This document shows positions 56,504 to 64,000 of a DNA stretch of 64,000 nucleotides, one piece after another. Both the position numbers and the translations under genes were made by a program. Under the pieces are notes generated by a model that was not told where the DNA came from, searched no databases, and was given only the letters and a program-made list of their open reading frames with translations. This DNA is from Bacteroidaceae bacterium (lineage in GTDB: Bacteria; Bacteroidota; Bacteroidia; Bacteroidales; Bacteroidaceae): positions 1-64,000 of the forward strand of contig JAFRTL010000006.1 in assembly GCA_017427065.1 (NCBI GenBank), read 5' to 3'. Each line of letters begins with the position of its first letter. Positions within the stretch are counted from its first letter, which is position 1.

Positions 56504-58018
56504 TTAGCTTAAATTAGCGATGTAGCGATCGAAGTCGGCAGCCTTGCCCACATTGCCAGTCAGCTTGGCATAAAGTCGCTCTTTAGCACGACTGATGCCC
56601 GAAGGGGTATGGCTGGTAAGAACTGCGATAATCGATGAACGTACGCCCAACTTGGTGAGCAGGCAGAGCTGGTATTCGAAAGGACTTTCTGCCTGATTCA
56701 CAGAAAGATTCTTACGGAAATCAGGATAGGTGGCATCGAGCAGCGCCTCTATAGGTCCTTCATGTTCTGGACGCAAAGTCTTGCCACTATCGGCAAGTGC
56801 CATCAACTCGGTGTAGATGGCAGAGGACTTAACTTCTGCCTGTCGGGCTTCTCTGTCATCAATGATAAGCTGCGTCAGTTTATTCTCTGCCTCCATCTTC
56901 TCTATCTGGCGCTCCAGCTGTTGCCTCAGTTGCTTATTCTCCGTACCCAGGTCTTCTATCTGACTCTTCAGCGAAGAGATTTGCCGCATATTATCTGCTA
57001 TATGTGCCTCGCTCTGCATATACTCCTCTTCCTGAAGGCGACGCAAGGCTACCATGCGCATAGAGAGTTGCTCCTTGTGGCGCTTGTTGTAAAGCCAAAG
57101 AACCATGAGGACAGATACGGCAAGGAGGAAAGCGGTACCCATCATCCAGAGCAGACGCTCCCCACGCTTGCGCTCCTGCGCCACTTGCAGTTGTGTCTGA
57201 TACTCATAAACCAGTTGCTGCACATCCACACCACGCTCTGCCACATAGAGCGAATCCAGATGATCAGTATAGCGGTAGAGGTAGTCAAGGGCCGTAGGAT
57301 AGTTGCCTTGCTCTTCTGCCAGTTCGCTTAAAATATATAAGGTATTGAAACGTCCCTCATAGGTAGTGTCAGCAGCCGCTTGTGCCATATAGAGACTGAC
57401 ACTGTCGGCTGGCGCATCAGCATCATAGAGCAGAGTGCCGATGGCGTAGTAGTAAGTGCCTTTTGGCTCGGCAGATGGGACATACGCCAAGGCTTGGCGG
57501 GCATAGACCAAGGCACTGTCGGGTTGTTGGAATACATTGTGCGCCAAAGCCAATGAGTGCAGGCGGTAGGCCGTCTTCAGCGAATCACCATCAGCCAAGG
57601 CATGACTCAAAGAGCGATGGGCATAGAAGAGTGCGGAATCAGGCTGCTCTGTCATGACAAAATAGGAAGAAAGATCGTGACAGGCGATGGATTTCTCACG
57701 ATCTGTTTCGCACAGCGATAGGAATTCCTGATAGACGGGCAGGCTCTCGGCATAGTTCTTCTGTTCGAAATAGGCATCGCCCAGCAAGCTGAGTACCGTA
57801 CGCCTGAAATCGCGCTCTGCAGGATAACCCTCCAAGATAAGTTGGCACTCGTGCAGATGACGGATCGCCTCAGCAGCATCATGACGCTGCACGGCTGTCT
57901 CTGCCTCATCGAGAAGCGCATGGGCACGACTGAGATCCGTCTGTTTCTGCCCACAGGAAAGGCAGAGACAAAGCCCTATCGAAAGCAGTATGGATAGATG
58001 TAAATGTGTTGTTCTCAT
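56504..58018 (-). CDS. TPR lipoprotein/membrane regulator with coiled coil and HTH-like C-terminus
   Basis: 504 residues from the ATG at 58018; the longer frame overlaps the divergent mazG promoter. Signal/lipobox ends LCLSC (about Cys22). At least five TPR-like helical pairs follow (about 28-265: LLGDAYFEQKNYAESLPVYQ, DSALFYAHRSLSHAL). One membrane helix is at about 289-311, a coiled coil at about 328-388, and the C-terminal domain (about 448-488: YQLCLLTKLGVRSSIIAVLT, then SGISRAKERLY) looks like a LuxR/sigma-type helix-turn-helix. This layout is common in Bacteroidetes membrane-bound regulators that pass a periplasmic signal to DNA. Its targets are unknown; nearby surface genes are candidates. 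Confidence 0.78.
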   Translation of the reverse strand: MRTTHLHLSILLSIGLCLCLSCGQKQTDLSRAHALLDEAETAVQRHDAAEAIRHLHECQLILEGYPAERDFRRTVLSLLGDAYFEQKNYAESLPVYQEFLSLCETDREKSIACHDLSSYFVMTEQPDSALFYAHRSLSHALADGDSLKTAYRLHSLALAHNVFQQPDSALVYARQALAYVPSAEPKGTYYYAIGTLLYDADAPADSVSLYMAQAAADTTYEGRFNTLYILSELAEEQGNYPTALDYLYRYTDHLDSLYVAERGVDVQQLVYEYQTQLQVAQERKRGERLLWMMGTAFLLAVSVLMVLWLYNKRHKEQLSMRMVALRRLQEEEYMQSEAHIADNMRQISSLKSQIEDLGTENKQLRQQLERQIEKMEAENKLTQLIIDDREARQAEVKSSAIYTELMALADSGKTLRPEHEGPIEALLDATYPDFRKNLSVNQAESPFEYQLCLLTKLGVRSSIIAVLTSHTPSGISRAKERLYAKLTGNVGKAADFDRYIANLS

Positions 58019-58066
58019 AATGGTTTCAAATATACAGATAATCTGACGAAAAACTGAGGACAGAAG

Positions 58067-58097
58067 TTGACAAAAAGTTGACAAATGTGTATCTTCG
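58067..58097 (+). promoter_or_regulatory. Promoter of mazG
   Basis: TTG (58067-58069), a 20-base spacer and TATCTTCG (58090-58097, one change from consensus) lie 19 bases before the mazG ATG. Confidence 0.6.
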
Positions 58098-58116
58098 CAT
58101 CCAAAATCAAGAAACT

Positions 58117-58902
58117 ATGCATACAAGAGAAGAAAAGATGGAAGCCTTCGGGCGTTTCCTGGACATATTGGATGAACTGCGCGTAAAATGCCCATGGGAC
58201 AAGAAGCAGACCAATGAGAGCCTGCGCCCCAATACCATAGAGGAGACTTACGAACTGTGTGAGGCACTGATGCGCGACGATGTGAAGGACATCTGCAAGG
58301 AACTAGGCGATGTGCTGCTGCATGTGGCGTTCTATGCCAAGATAGCTGATGAAAAGGGACAGTTTGACATGAAGGATGTGTGCGATCGACTGAGTGAAAA
58401 GTTGATCTATCGTCATCCACATGTGTTTGGCGATGCTGTGGCAGAGACAGCAGGACAGGTGGTGGAGAACTGGGAACAACTGAAGATGAAGGAGAAGGGT
58501 GGCAACAAGATGGTGCTGAGTGGCGTACCAAAGTCACTCCCTACCCTCATCAAGGCTTACCGCATACAGGACAAGGCTCGCGCCGTGGGCTTCGATTGGG
58601 AAGAGCGCGAGCAGGTATGGGACAAGGTAAAGGAGGAAATCAGTGAGTTTGAGGCTGCCCTCGACCACATGGATAAGGAAGAGGCAGAAGCCGAGTTTGG
58701 CGATGTGCTTTTCAGCTTAGTGAATGCTGCCCGCCTCTATCACATCAATCCTGACAATGCATTGGAGCATACTAACCAGAAATTCATCAGTCGCTTCAAC
58801 TACCTGGAGGAGCATACCATCAAGCAGGGACGAAATCTGAAAGACATGTCGCTGGAAGAGATGGATAAGCTGTGGGAGGAAGCGAAAAAGATTGAGAATT
58901 GA
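58117..58902 (+). CDS. mazG: Nucleoside triphosphate pyrophosphohydrolase MazG
   Basis: 261 residues from the ATG at 58117 (MHTREEKMEAFGRFLDIL); the TTG at 58078 lies within the promoter. Two MazG domains: the first has KCPWDKKQTNESLRPNTIEETYELCEAL and CKELGDVLLHVAFYAKIADEKGQF; the second has WDKVKEEISEFEAAL and EFGDVLFSLVNAARLY. The metal-binding E-x-x-E/E-x-x-D sets are intact. It hydrolyses (d)NTPs to monophosphates. Its last residues (KIEN) and stop codon are encoded by ATTGAGA/G heptamers. Confidence 0.95.
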   Translation: MHTREEKMEAFGRFLDILDELRVKCPWDKKQTNESLRPNTIEETYELCEALMRDDVKDICKELGDVLLHVAFYAKIADEKGQFDMKDVCDRLSEKLIYRHPHVFGDAVAETAGQVVENWEQLKMKEKGGNKMVLSGVPKSLPTLIKAYRIQDKARAVGFDWEEREQVWDKVKEEISEFEAALDHMDKEEAEAEFGDVLFSLVNAARLYHINPDNALEHTNQKFISRFNYLEEHTIKQGRNLKDMSLEEMDKLWEEAKKIEN

Positions 58903-59005
58903 GGATTGAGGATTGAGAATTACCATGCGGATAAAAGGAAAAGGCTGCGCCAGTCGAAAGACAGCGCAGCCTTTAATTTTCAATTCTCAATCCTCAATTC
59001 TCAAT
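58891..59005. repeat. Inverted pair of ATTGAGG heptamer arrays around a terminator hairpin
   Basis: Left array 58891-58921 (ATTGAGA, ATTGAGG twice, ATTGAGA, ATT) and complementary right array 58981-59005 flank the mazG/ligase terminator. The whole block could form a 115-base nested hairpin between convergent genes. Confidence 0.85.
58941..58973. terminator. Bidirectional terminator between mazG and the acyl-CoA ligase gene
   Basis: A perfect 10-bp GC-rich stem (AAGGCTGCGC with GCGCAGCCTT) has a 13-base loop, then TAATTTT. Confidence 0.85.
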
Positions 59006-59009
59006 AACA

Positions 59010-60638
59010 TTAAACCCTATACAGCAGTCCGTTCTTAAGATCTATCAGCGCGTCTTCCTTGATCTTGACGTGGAGCTTCTTGCCTGTGGCATTGAAAGGA
59101 AGCTGTGCCACGAAACGGTAGAAACGAGGACGCTTGAAGTTGGCAATGTAAGGGCTCTCCTTGCAATACTCATCCAGTTCTTCAGGAATGAGCGAATCAT
59201 CTGAACGCACGATGTAGGCAGTTACCACTTGTCCACGTACCTTATCAGGCACAGAAGTCACGATGCAGTCTTTCACCTTCGGGTGGTTGTTGAGCACAGC
59301 CTCTACCTCTGTAGGATAGATATTCTCACCAGAAGAGATGATCATGTCATCCTTTCGACCAACGATGGTGATGAACTGGTTCTCATCCCAAGTAGCAAGG
59401 TCGTTGGTATAGATAAATCCTTTATAGTATTTCTGTGCTGTCTCTTCTGCATTGTTGGCATACATATAAGGCGATTTAGCAGGAGAGCTGATGATAACTT
59501 CACCCACTTCGATATTGTCCGTTGGAGCCAAGTCTTCAGGTTCAGCACGACGGTCTTCATAAATCTTCACCACGCGCACATCGTCATCCACACAAGAGGC
59601 ACCAGCAGTACCAGCATTCTCAGGAAGGTCGAACGGACGAAGGAAGGTGTTCCAGAACGTCTCCGTAGTACCATAACCATTAAATATATTAGGTGTAAGC
59701 ACCTTCTGATAGCGGATGCAGGCAGAGCGCTCCAAAGGACTACCCATCGTCACGATGCCACGCAGCGTACTGATATCATACCCTTTCATTTCCTGCCTGT
59801 CGGCCAACTCTTCAAGCACAGTAGGCACGCCAATGATAAATGAGATTTTATACTTAGCCACGTAACGCAATGTGATCTCTGCATCAAACTTGCCCATCAC
59901 CACGATGGTGGCACCAGCATAGAAGGCAGGACCAGGACCTGCGCAATGTAAGCCTCCGCGATGGAACCATGGTGTCGTATTCATGGTCACATCCTTATAG
60001 CTCATAGGGAAGTGAATCATCACATCATGGGCAGAAAGCACCTCATTGATACTGGTCAATGGCACGCCCTTTGGACGACCCGTTGTACCTGATGTATAGA
60101 GACGGCAGGTTTCATCATAGATGTTGTACTCGCAAGTATAGGCAGATTCTTCTTTCGAAGCGTTCTTTACATAGTCGTAGTAAGAAACCACCTTTCCATC
60201 GCTCTCACCTCCAACGACAATCAGTCGCTTTGGCTGATGGCAAGAAAGTTGCAGAGCTTCAAGCACCGTGTTTTTGTATTCTTCGTTGAATATCAACGCC
60301 ATGGGCTTAGAATCATCGATGTTGAACGCCAACTCACCCGAACTGAGTCGGAACCCCACAGGGCAACAAACGGCATGCATCTTGTGAGCTGCCACATAGG
60401 AGAAAGCAAACTCTGGGCAATTAGACATCTGAAGCATGATCACGTCACCCTTCTTCAAACCATCGGCTGCCAACGCGTTACCAAGTCTGTTACAATCTTT
60501 ATTTAGTTCAGCGTAGGTCCACTCCCTGTTGTCTTCAGGATTAATCATTGCCAGTTTACCACTGTAACGACGGACATTACGCATAAATCCTTCTATCCAT
60601 GTATAGCGGCTCTCAAAAATACTTTTAAAGTCGTTCAT
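59010..60638 (-). CDS. AMP-forming acyl-CoA synthetase/ligase
   Basis: 542 residues from the ATG at 60638 (MNDFKSIFE); five extra residues are possible. Adenylation motifs are complete: LYTSGTTGRPKGVPL (A3), NGYGTTETFWN (A5), FIYTNDLATWDE (A7), GRKDDMIISSGENIYPTEVE (A8) and the catalytic Lys in FNATGKKLHVKIKED (A10). It activates a carboxylic acid as acyl-AMP and passes it to CoA. Chain length or aromatic preference cannot be told. It is a single gene with a -7 box (TAATTTTG, 60673-60680). Confidence 0.9.
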   Translation of the reverse strand: MNDFKSIFESRYTWIEGFMRNVRRYSGKLAMINPEDNREWTYAELNKDCNRLGNALAADGLKKGDVIMLQMSNCPEFAFSYVAAHKMHAVCCPVGFRLSSGELAFNIDDSKPMALIFNEEYKNTVLEALQLSCHQPKRLIVVGGESDGKVVSYYDYVKNASKEESAYTCEYNIYDETCRLYTSGTTGRPKGVPLTSINEVLSAHDVMIHFPMSYKDVTMNTTPWFHRGGLHCAGPGPAFYAGATIVVMGKFDAEITLRYVAKYKISFIIGVPTVLEELADRQEMKGYDISTLRGIVTMGSPLERSACIRYQKVLTPNIFNGYGTTETFWNTFLRPFDLPENAGTAGASCVDDDVRVVKIYEDRRAEPEDLAPTDNIEVGEVIISSPAKSPYMYANNAEETAQKYYKGFIYTNDLATWDENQFITIVGRKDDMIISSGENIYPTEVEAVLNNHPKVKDCIVTSVPDKVRGQVVTAYIVRSDDSLIPEELDEYCKESPYIANFKRPRFYRFVAQLPFNATGKKLHVKIKEDALIDLKNGLLYRV

Positions 60639-60767
60639 AACTCTTTTTTGCATTAGTTCTATAAATATGCCGCAAAATTAGGCATTCTTTCTGAAGAAAT
60701 GAACTAGAAATGAAAACAAATGTTAAATGCTGCCTTAATTATTATGAATATGGTGTTTTTGATAAGA

Positions 60768-60795
60768 AAAAAGGCAGCCTTTTACAAGACTGCCA
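60768..60795 (-). terminator. Hairpin terminator after the ECF sigma operon
   Basis: The minus strand has GGCAG with CTGCC around an 11-base loop, then TTTTTTCTT, 6 bases after the stop of the CpxP-like gene. Confidence 0.7.
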
Positions 60796-60800
60796 TCATT

Positions 60801-61319
60801 TTAACGCCTTCTGTCATTACTTGGCGAATCAGGAACTTCTGGAGCACCTCCCCTGCCCTGATTACCTCCAGGTCTACGCATCCCCCTGACTAACTCTTGA
60901 CGGAAACGAGATTCTGCCTCTCGAATCTTAAAAATCTTTTTATAACTAATAACCTCTCTAAATTTATCCAGATAAGTGCGTTCCAGGTTTTCTGAAGCAA
61001 TGGCATTGGCACTCATACCTTCAAGAATTTCCTTGTACTTATTCTCGTCAAGTTCTTTTCCCCAGGTCTCACGCATATATTTTCCCGTCTGATCGTTCAA
61101 CTCATTCTTTCGATTCTGCAATTCATTGTACAGAGGGAAGAACTTAGCGGCCTCTTCAGCCGTCAGTCCCGCATATTTGGTGATATATGCCTCATGGCGT
61201 TTCTGGAACTCCTCACGGCTCAATCTGATGTTGTCATTCTGTCTATTGGGCGCATTCTGAGCCAATAGGCAGACAGGCAACAGAGCCAACATTATTAAAC
61301 ATAACCAACTTTTTCTCAT
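60801..61319 (-). CDS. Spy/CpxP-like periplasmic protein of the ECF sigma operon
   Basis: 172 residues with signal peptide (about 1-20, ending CLLAQ). A helical body (LSREEFQKRHEAYITKYAGL, TAEEAAKFFPLYNELQNRKNEL) resembles Spy/CpxP or LTXXQ-type periplasmic sensors/chaperones. The C-terminal tail is Arg/Gly/Pro-rich (MRRPGGNQGRGGAPEV). It is third in a sigma factor-membrane protein-periplasmic protein operon, 20 bases after the second. It probably senses envelope stress or damps the signal; this is inferred from the family and order. Confidence 0.72.
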   Translation of the reverse strand: MRKSWLCLIMLALLPVCLLAQNAPNRQNDNIRLSREEFQKRHEAYITKYAGLTAEEAAKFFPLYNELQNRKNELNDQTGKYMRETWGKELDENKYKEILEGMSANAIASENLERTYLDKFREVISYKKIFKIREAESRFRQELVRGMRRPGGNQGRGGAPEVPDSPSNDRRR

Positions 61320-61339
61320 CTCATACCTCCCTTTATATT

Positions 61340-61696
61340 TTAGTCTACTTCTGACAATAACTGATAGAATGTATAGTCATCCATCATGGCGTCATTGACT
61401 ATCTGGTCGATGTACTGACGCTCTAGTTGTTCTTCTTCGGCAACGATGTATTCTGGGTCGTTTTTCACCAACATGCCCCCTAATCGGAGGATGAAGGCGG
61501 CCCCCACAAAGACGGCAGCCATATAGAGTAAAGGCTTAGCTTTTTGCCACATGGAAACCTCTGTCTCCATCTGGGAGTAATCCTTTTCGGGCAAGCGATT
61601 CATAATCTCCGAAGTCAGGTTATCAAAATAGCCTTCGGGGGTCTGGAAGTGATTATCCTTTCCAACTTTTCTCAAGATGTAATCTTCTTCTTTCAT
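61340..61696 (-). CDS. Probable anti-sigma-like single-pass membrane protein
   Basis: 118 residues. A short cytoplasmic N-terminus (with FQTPEGYFDNLTSEIMNRLPEK, a motif I associate with Bacteroidetes sigma-operon proteins) is followed by one membrane helix (about 53-72: KPLLYMAAVFVGAAFILRLGGML) and an acidic C-terminus ending FYQLLSEVD. Position directly after the ECF sigma gene suggests an anti-sigma role. It lacks a recognisable zinc-binding anti-sigma motif, so the call rests on context. Confidence 0.6.
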   Translation of the reverse strand: MKEEDYILRKVGKDNHFQTPEGYFDNLTSEIMNRLPEKDYSQMETEVSMWQKAKPLLYMAAVFVGAAFILRLGGMLVKNDPEYIVAEEEQLERQYIDQIVNDAMMDDYTFYQLLSEVD

Positions 61697-61744
61697 AATC
61701 TCTTTTCCGTTTCTATTTGTTAGACTTTACAATCCGTAGAAAGT

Positions 61745-62299
61745 TTAATCTTGTTCTTCTAAATATGCTTTTATTTTTTTTACGGCATGATGATAGTCAG
61801 CTTTCAAGGCACCTATAGACGTTCCCATGATCTCAGAAATTTCCGTATAGGTCATATCGTCATAATAACGCAAATTGAAAACCATGCGTTGTTTGGCAGG
61901 AAGTGTGGTTAAGGCTGCCTGGAAACGACGTTGGATATCATCGCCTGTGAAATACTCATCGCTTTCTAACGTACTAACCACATTGGCTTCAGGATCATCC
62001 AACGACACAGAAGTGCGTGCTTTCTCTTTATTTAAAAAGGTGAGACATTCATTAAGGGCAATACGATAAAGCCACGTGGAGAGTTTCGCCTCCCCACGGA
62101 AAAGCGTAATGCTCTGCCATGCTCTCAAGAACGTGTTCTGCAAGATATCATTGGCATCCTCATGCTGCAAGACCAGACGACGGATCTGCCAATACAACGG
62201 TTGGCTATAGTGCTCCACCAACTTAGAGAACCCCTGCTTCACCGTATGCTTGTCTTGCAACAAGTCTATCACTTCATATTCATCGTAGCTTGCGCTCAT
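61745..62299 (-). CDS. ECF-family RNA polymerase sigma factor
   Basis: 184 residues. Region 2 has QIRRLVLQHEDANDILQNTFLRAWQSITLFRGEAKLSTWLYRIALNECL; region 4 has LPAKQRMVFNLRYYDDMTYTEISEIMGTSIGALKADYHHAVKKI. Both DNA-binding regions are complete, with a short acidic linker. It is a RpoE-like group IV sigma factor. It heads the operon with a membrane protein and a Spy/CpxP-like periplasmic protein, a typical envelope-stress arrangement. The promoter it recognises cannot be derived here. Confidence 0.93.
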   Translation of the reverse strand: MSASYDEYEVIDLLQDKHTVKQGFSKLVEHYSQPLYWQIRRLVLQHEDANDILQNTFLRAWQSITLFRGEAKLSTWLYRIALNECLTFLNKEKARTSVSLDDPEANVVSTLESDEYFTGDDIQRRFQAALTTLPAKQRMVFNLRYYDDMTYTEISEIMGTSIGALKADYHHAVKKIKAYLEEQD

Positions 62300-62357
62300 C
62301 TTCAGTCTTATGCTTATATGTCAATTAGACTCTCGTTTACTTCATTGGTTTAATGGC

Positions 62358-63275
62358 TCACTCCACTTTCACGCATAAATTCTCTTGGGCAAGTATCGTT
62401 TGTGGAAAAATGGCTTGCGCTTCATTAAGGAGCACACTCTCATCATCATAACGAGAGGAATAATGGCCAATGACCAACTTTCTCGCACCTGCATCACGTG
62501 CCACCATGGCCGCTTGTGAAGCTGTGGAATGGTAACGTGAAGTGGCTTTCTGCAAATCTTCCTCACAGTATGTGGCTTCATGGAAAAGCAGATTGACTCC
62601 TTGCAACTGATTGGCCAACGATGGCAGATACTTGGTGTCTGAACAATAGGCATAGCTGCGAGGAGGATCAGCAGGAGTGGTCAGACGCTCATTCGGAATG
62701 ACTCTCCCATCTGGCATCACGAAATCGGCACCATTCTTGATACGGTTGATCTCAGAAAGCGGAATCTCATAGGCATCTATCATCTCACGGAGGATATGGC
62801 GGGGAGATGGCTTCTCTTCGAACAGGAAGCCACAGCAAGGCATCCGATGATCCAAAGGTAAGGTCTTAACCGTCAGAGACCTGTCTTCATAGATGATGTC
62901 AGAACGCTTGTCGTCATACTCATGAAAGATCACGTCAAAGGTTATCTCCCAGTTAAAGAAATGAATCATCGGACCAAAGGCTTTCTCTCCACCTTTAGGC
63001 AGATAGATATGCAACTGGGCCGTCCTTCCAAGCAAGTTCAAGGTAGAAACAAATCCCACAAGTCCCAAACAATGATCTGCATGCAGATGAGAGATAAAGA
63101 TGCTATGAAGCCTGGAGAACTTCAGATGCGACTTACAGAACTGTATCTGAGCACCTTCTCCACAATCGATCATAAACAACTTATCGCGTACATTCACCAC
63201 TTGAGAGGCAGGGAAATGACGTGTAGTGGGCTTCGCAGAACCACAACCTAATATATTGACTTCAAACTTTTCCAT
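62358..63275 (-). CDS. rnz: Ribonuclease Z
   Basis: 305 residues from the ATG at 63275 (MEKFEVNILGCGSAKPTTRH); a TTG four codons upstream is less likely. The tRNase Z signature is complete: FISHLHADHCLGLVG, LPLDHRMPCCGFLFEE, YCSDTKYLPSLA, LFHEATYCEED and VIGHYSSRYDD. It cuts the 3' trailer from tRNA precursors. Between rpsA and the sigma operon, all on the minus strand; a separate terminator follows rpsA. Confidence 0.95.
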   Translation of the reverse strand: MEKFEVNILGCGSAKPTTRHFPASQVVNVRDKLFMIDCGEGAQIQFCKSHLKFSRLHSIFISHLHADHCLGLVGFVSTLNLLGRTAQLHIYLPKGGEKAFGPMIHFFNWEITFDVIFHEYDDKRSDIIYEDRSLTVKTLPLDHRMPCCGFLFEEKPSPRHILREMIDAYEIPLSEINRIKNGADFVMPDGRVIPNERLTTPADPPRSYAYCSDTKYLPSLANQLQGVNLLFHEATYCEEDLQKATSRYHSTASQAAMVARDAGARKLVIGHYSSRYDDESVLLNEAQAIFPQTILAQENLCVKVE

Positions 63276-63326
63276 ACTGAAGTACAAAGGAACAAAAAAA
63301 ATGGGAAACAGCCTTCTTATCTGGGC

Positions 63327-63360
63327 ATAAAAAAGAGGGCAGTCGTGAAACTGCCCTCTT
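63327..63360 (-). terminator. Hairpin terminator after rpsA
   Basis: A perfect 10-bp stem (AAGAGGGCAG with CTGCCCTCTT) has an 8-base loop. On the minus strand TTTTATGCC follows. Confidence 0.88.
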
Positions 63361-63381
63361 CATTCTATCTCTAAGGAAGAA

Positions 63382-64000
63382 TTATTTCTTACCAGCTTCC
63401 ATCTGAGCCTTCAATGCTGCCAGAGCATCGATGTCACCCAGAGTAGTAGCAGCAGCCTGATTCTGAATAGCAGGAGCCTCTTCCTTCTTGGTATTAGCAC
63501 GCTTTGCCTTGCGCTGCTCAGCAGCTCTCTCCTCGCGGATAGAATCCTCGAATACACGGCTGTGAGAAACGATGATGCGCTTAGCGTCCTTGTTGAACTC
63601 GATTACCTTGAACTGCAGTTTCTCATTCAGCTGAGCCTGTGAGCCGTCCTGCTTAACCAAGTGCTTAGGAGTAGCGAAGCCCTCAACGCCATAAGGCAGA
63701 GCCACTACATCACCCTTATCGAGTACCTCGATGATCTGACCCTCGTGTACAGAACCTACGGTAAATACGGTCTCGAATACATCCCAAGGATTCTCCTCAA
63801 GCTGCTTGTGACCAAGGCTCAGACGACGATTTTCCTTATCAATTTCCAGAACCATCACATCGATGTCGGCACCAATCTGAGTGAACTCTGATGGATGCTT
63901 CACCTTCTTTGTCCAGCTGAGGTCAGAGATGTGGATCAAACCGTCAACACCCTCCTCGATCTCAACGAATACACCGAAGTTAGTGAAGTTGCGAACCTTA
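63382..64000 (-). CDS. rpsA: 30S ribosomal protein S1, C-terminal part (5' end outside window)
   Basis: The frame is open to the window edge, 206 codons. S1-domain repeats are visible: KVRNFTNFGVFVEIEEGVDG then LIHISDLSWTKKVKHPSEF, and a second copy from about VFETVFTVGSVHEGQIIEVLDKGDVVALPYGVEGFATPKHL. The end is an Ala/Lys-rich tail (KRANTKKEEAPAIQNQAAAT) as in Bacteroidetes S1. S1 brings mRNA to the ribosome, which matters in this phylum because Shine-Dalgarno sequences are weak. The apparent TTG start at 63939 is inside an S1 domain and is not a real start. Confidence 0.95.
   Translation of the reverse strand, partial: KVRNFTNFGVFVEIEEGVDGLIHISDLSWTKKVKHPSEFTQIGADIDVMVLEIDKENRRLSLGHKQLEENPWDVFETVFTVGSVHEGQIIEVLDKGDVVALPYGVEGFATPKHLVKQDGSQAQLNEKLQFKVIEFNKDAKRIIVSHSRVFEDSIREERAAEQRKAKRANTKKEEAPAIQNQAAATTLGDIDALAALKAQMEAGKK

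Noticed and set aside
63382..63939. Independent short S1-domain protein starting at 63939
   Set aside because: The frame stays open upstream to the window edge within an S1 domain, so this is the C-terminal part of rpsA.

Overview
The window looks like a piece of a Bacteroidales chromosome, most likely Prevotellaceae (Prevotella/Segatella-like). The reasons are: Bacteroidetes-type promoters (TAnnTTTG -7 boxes, often with TTG about 20 bases upstream), TonB receptors and lipoproteins with acidic export signals after the lipid-bearing Cys, a sphingolipid-type serine palmitoyltransferase, DcuB, a one-chain GcvP, and many intergenic tandem 7-8-mers. No rRNA or tRNA gene was recognised. Species assignment is inference.

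Layout. 1-5.4 kb (minus): type I restriction-modification hsdR-hsdM-(YhcG remnant)-hsdS, with hsdS running off the left edge. 5.5-17.6 kb (minus): a cobalamin block. A promoter and a clear cobalamin riboswitch near 17.4-17.6 kb precede a TonB receptor, a CbiK-like surface lipoprotein, a second TonB receptor and four bifunctional fusion genes (CbiH-CbiC, CbiE-CbiT, CbiG-CbiF, CbiJ-CbiD). The adenosyltransferase and CbiA lie just upstream (17.6-19.6 kb). 19.6-24.7 kb (minus): a small outer-membrane protein, metY, a broken four-helix-bundle gene, purT and a DUF4301 gene. 24.8-27.5 kb (plus): relA and dgkA. 27.5-34.8 kb: a Fic protein with its own operator-like palindrome, a secreted protein, a PqqD-like (RRE) gene with a leader-like neighbour behind a long structured 5' leader, an MFS transporter, and a dcuB-GNAT-HAD operon. 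35-37.4 kb: two tandem porins. 37.5-42.6 kb: a TolC/HlyD/ABC-2 permease export operon without an ATPase gene. 42.7-51.7 kb: serine palmitoyltransferase, yihA, lipB, a DUF3298-type lipoprotein, rsmG, an MBL hydrolase, gcvP and a CE1-like esterase. 51.8-53.1 kb: a gene-poor stretch of nested inverted repeats, 22-bp tandem repeats and a Fic gene remnant. 53.2-58 kb (minus): surface lipoproteins, a putative secreted cysteine hydrolase and a TPR membrane regulator. 58.1-64 kb: mazG, an AMP-forming acyl-CoA ligase, an ECF sigma operon, rnz and the 3' part of rpsA.

The most unusual signals are: (1) the PqqD/RRE gene and its neighbour, whose N-termini resemble each other position by position; (2) the CbiK-like lipoprotein with Gln at an expected catalytic His, overlapping a TonB receptor gene; (3) a class of intergenic elements made of repeated 7-8-base words, in tandem or in nested long inverted repeats, one of which lies in frame inside the CbiE-CbiT gene.
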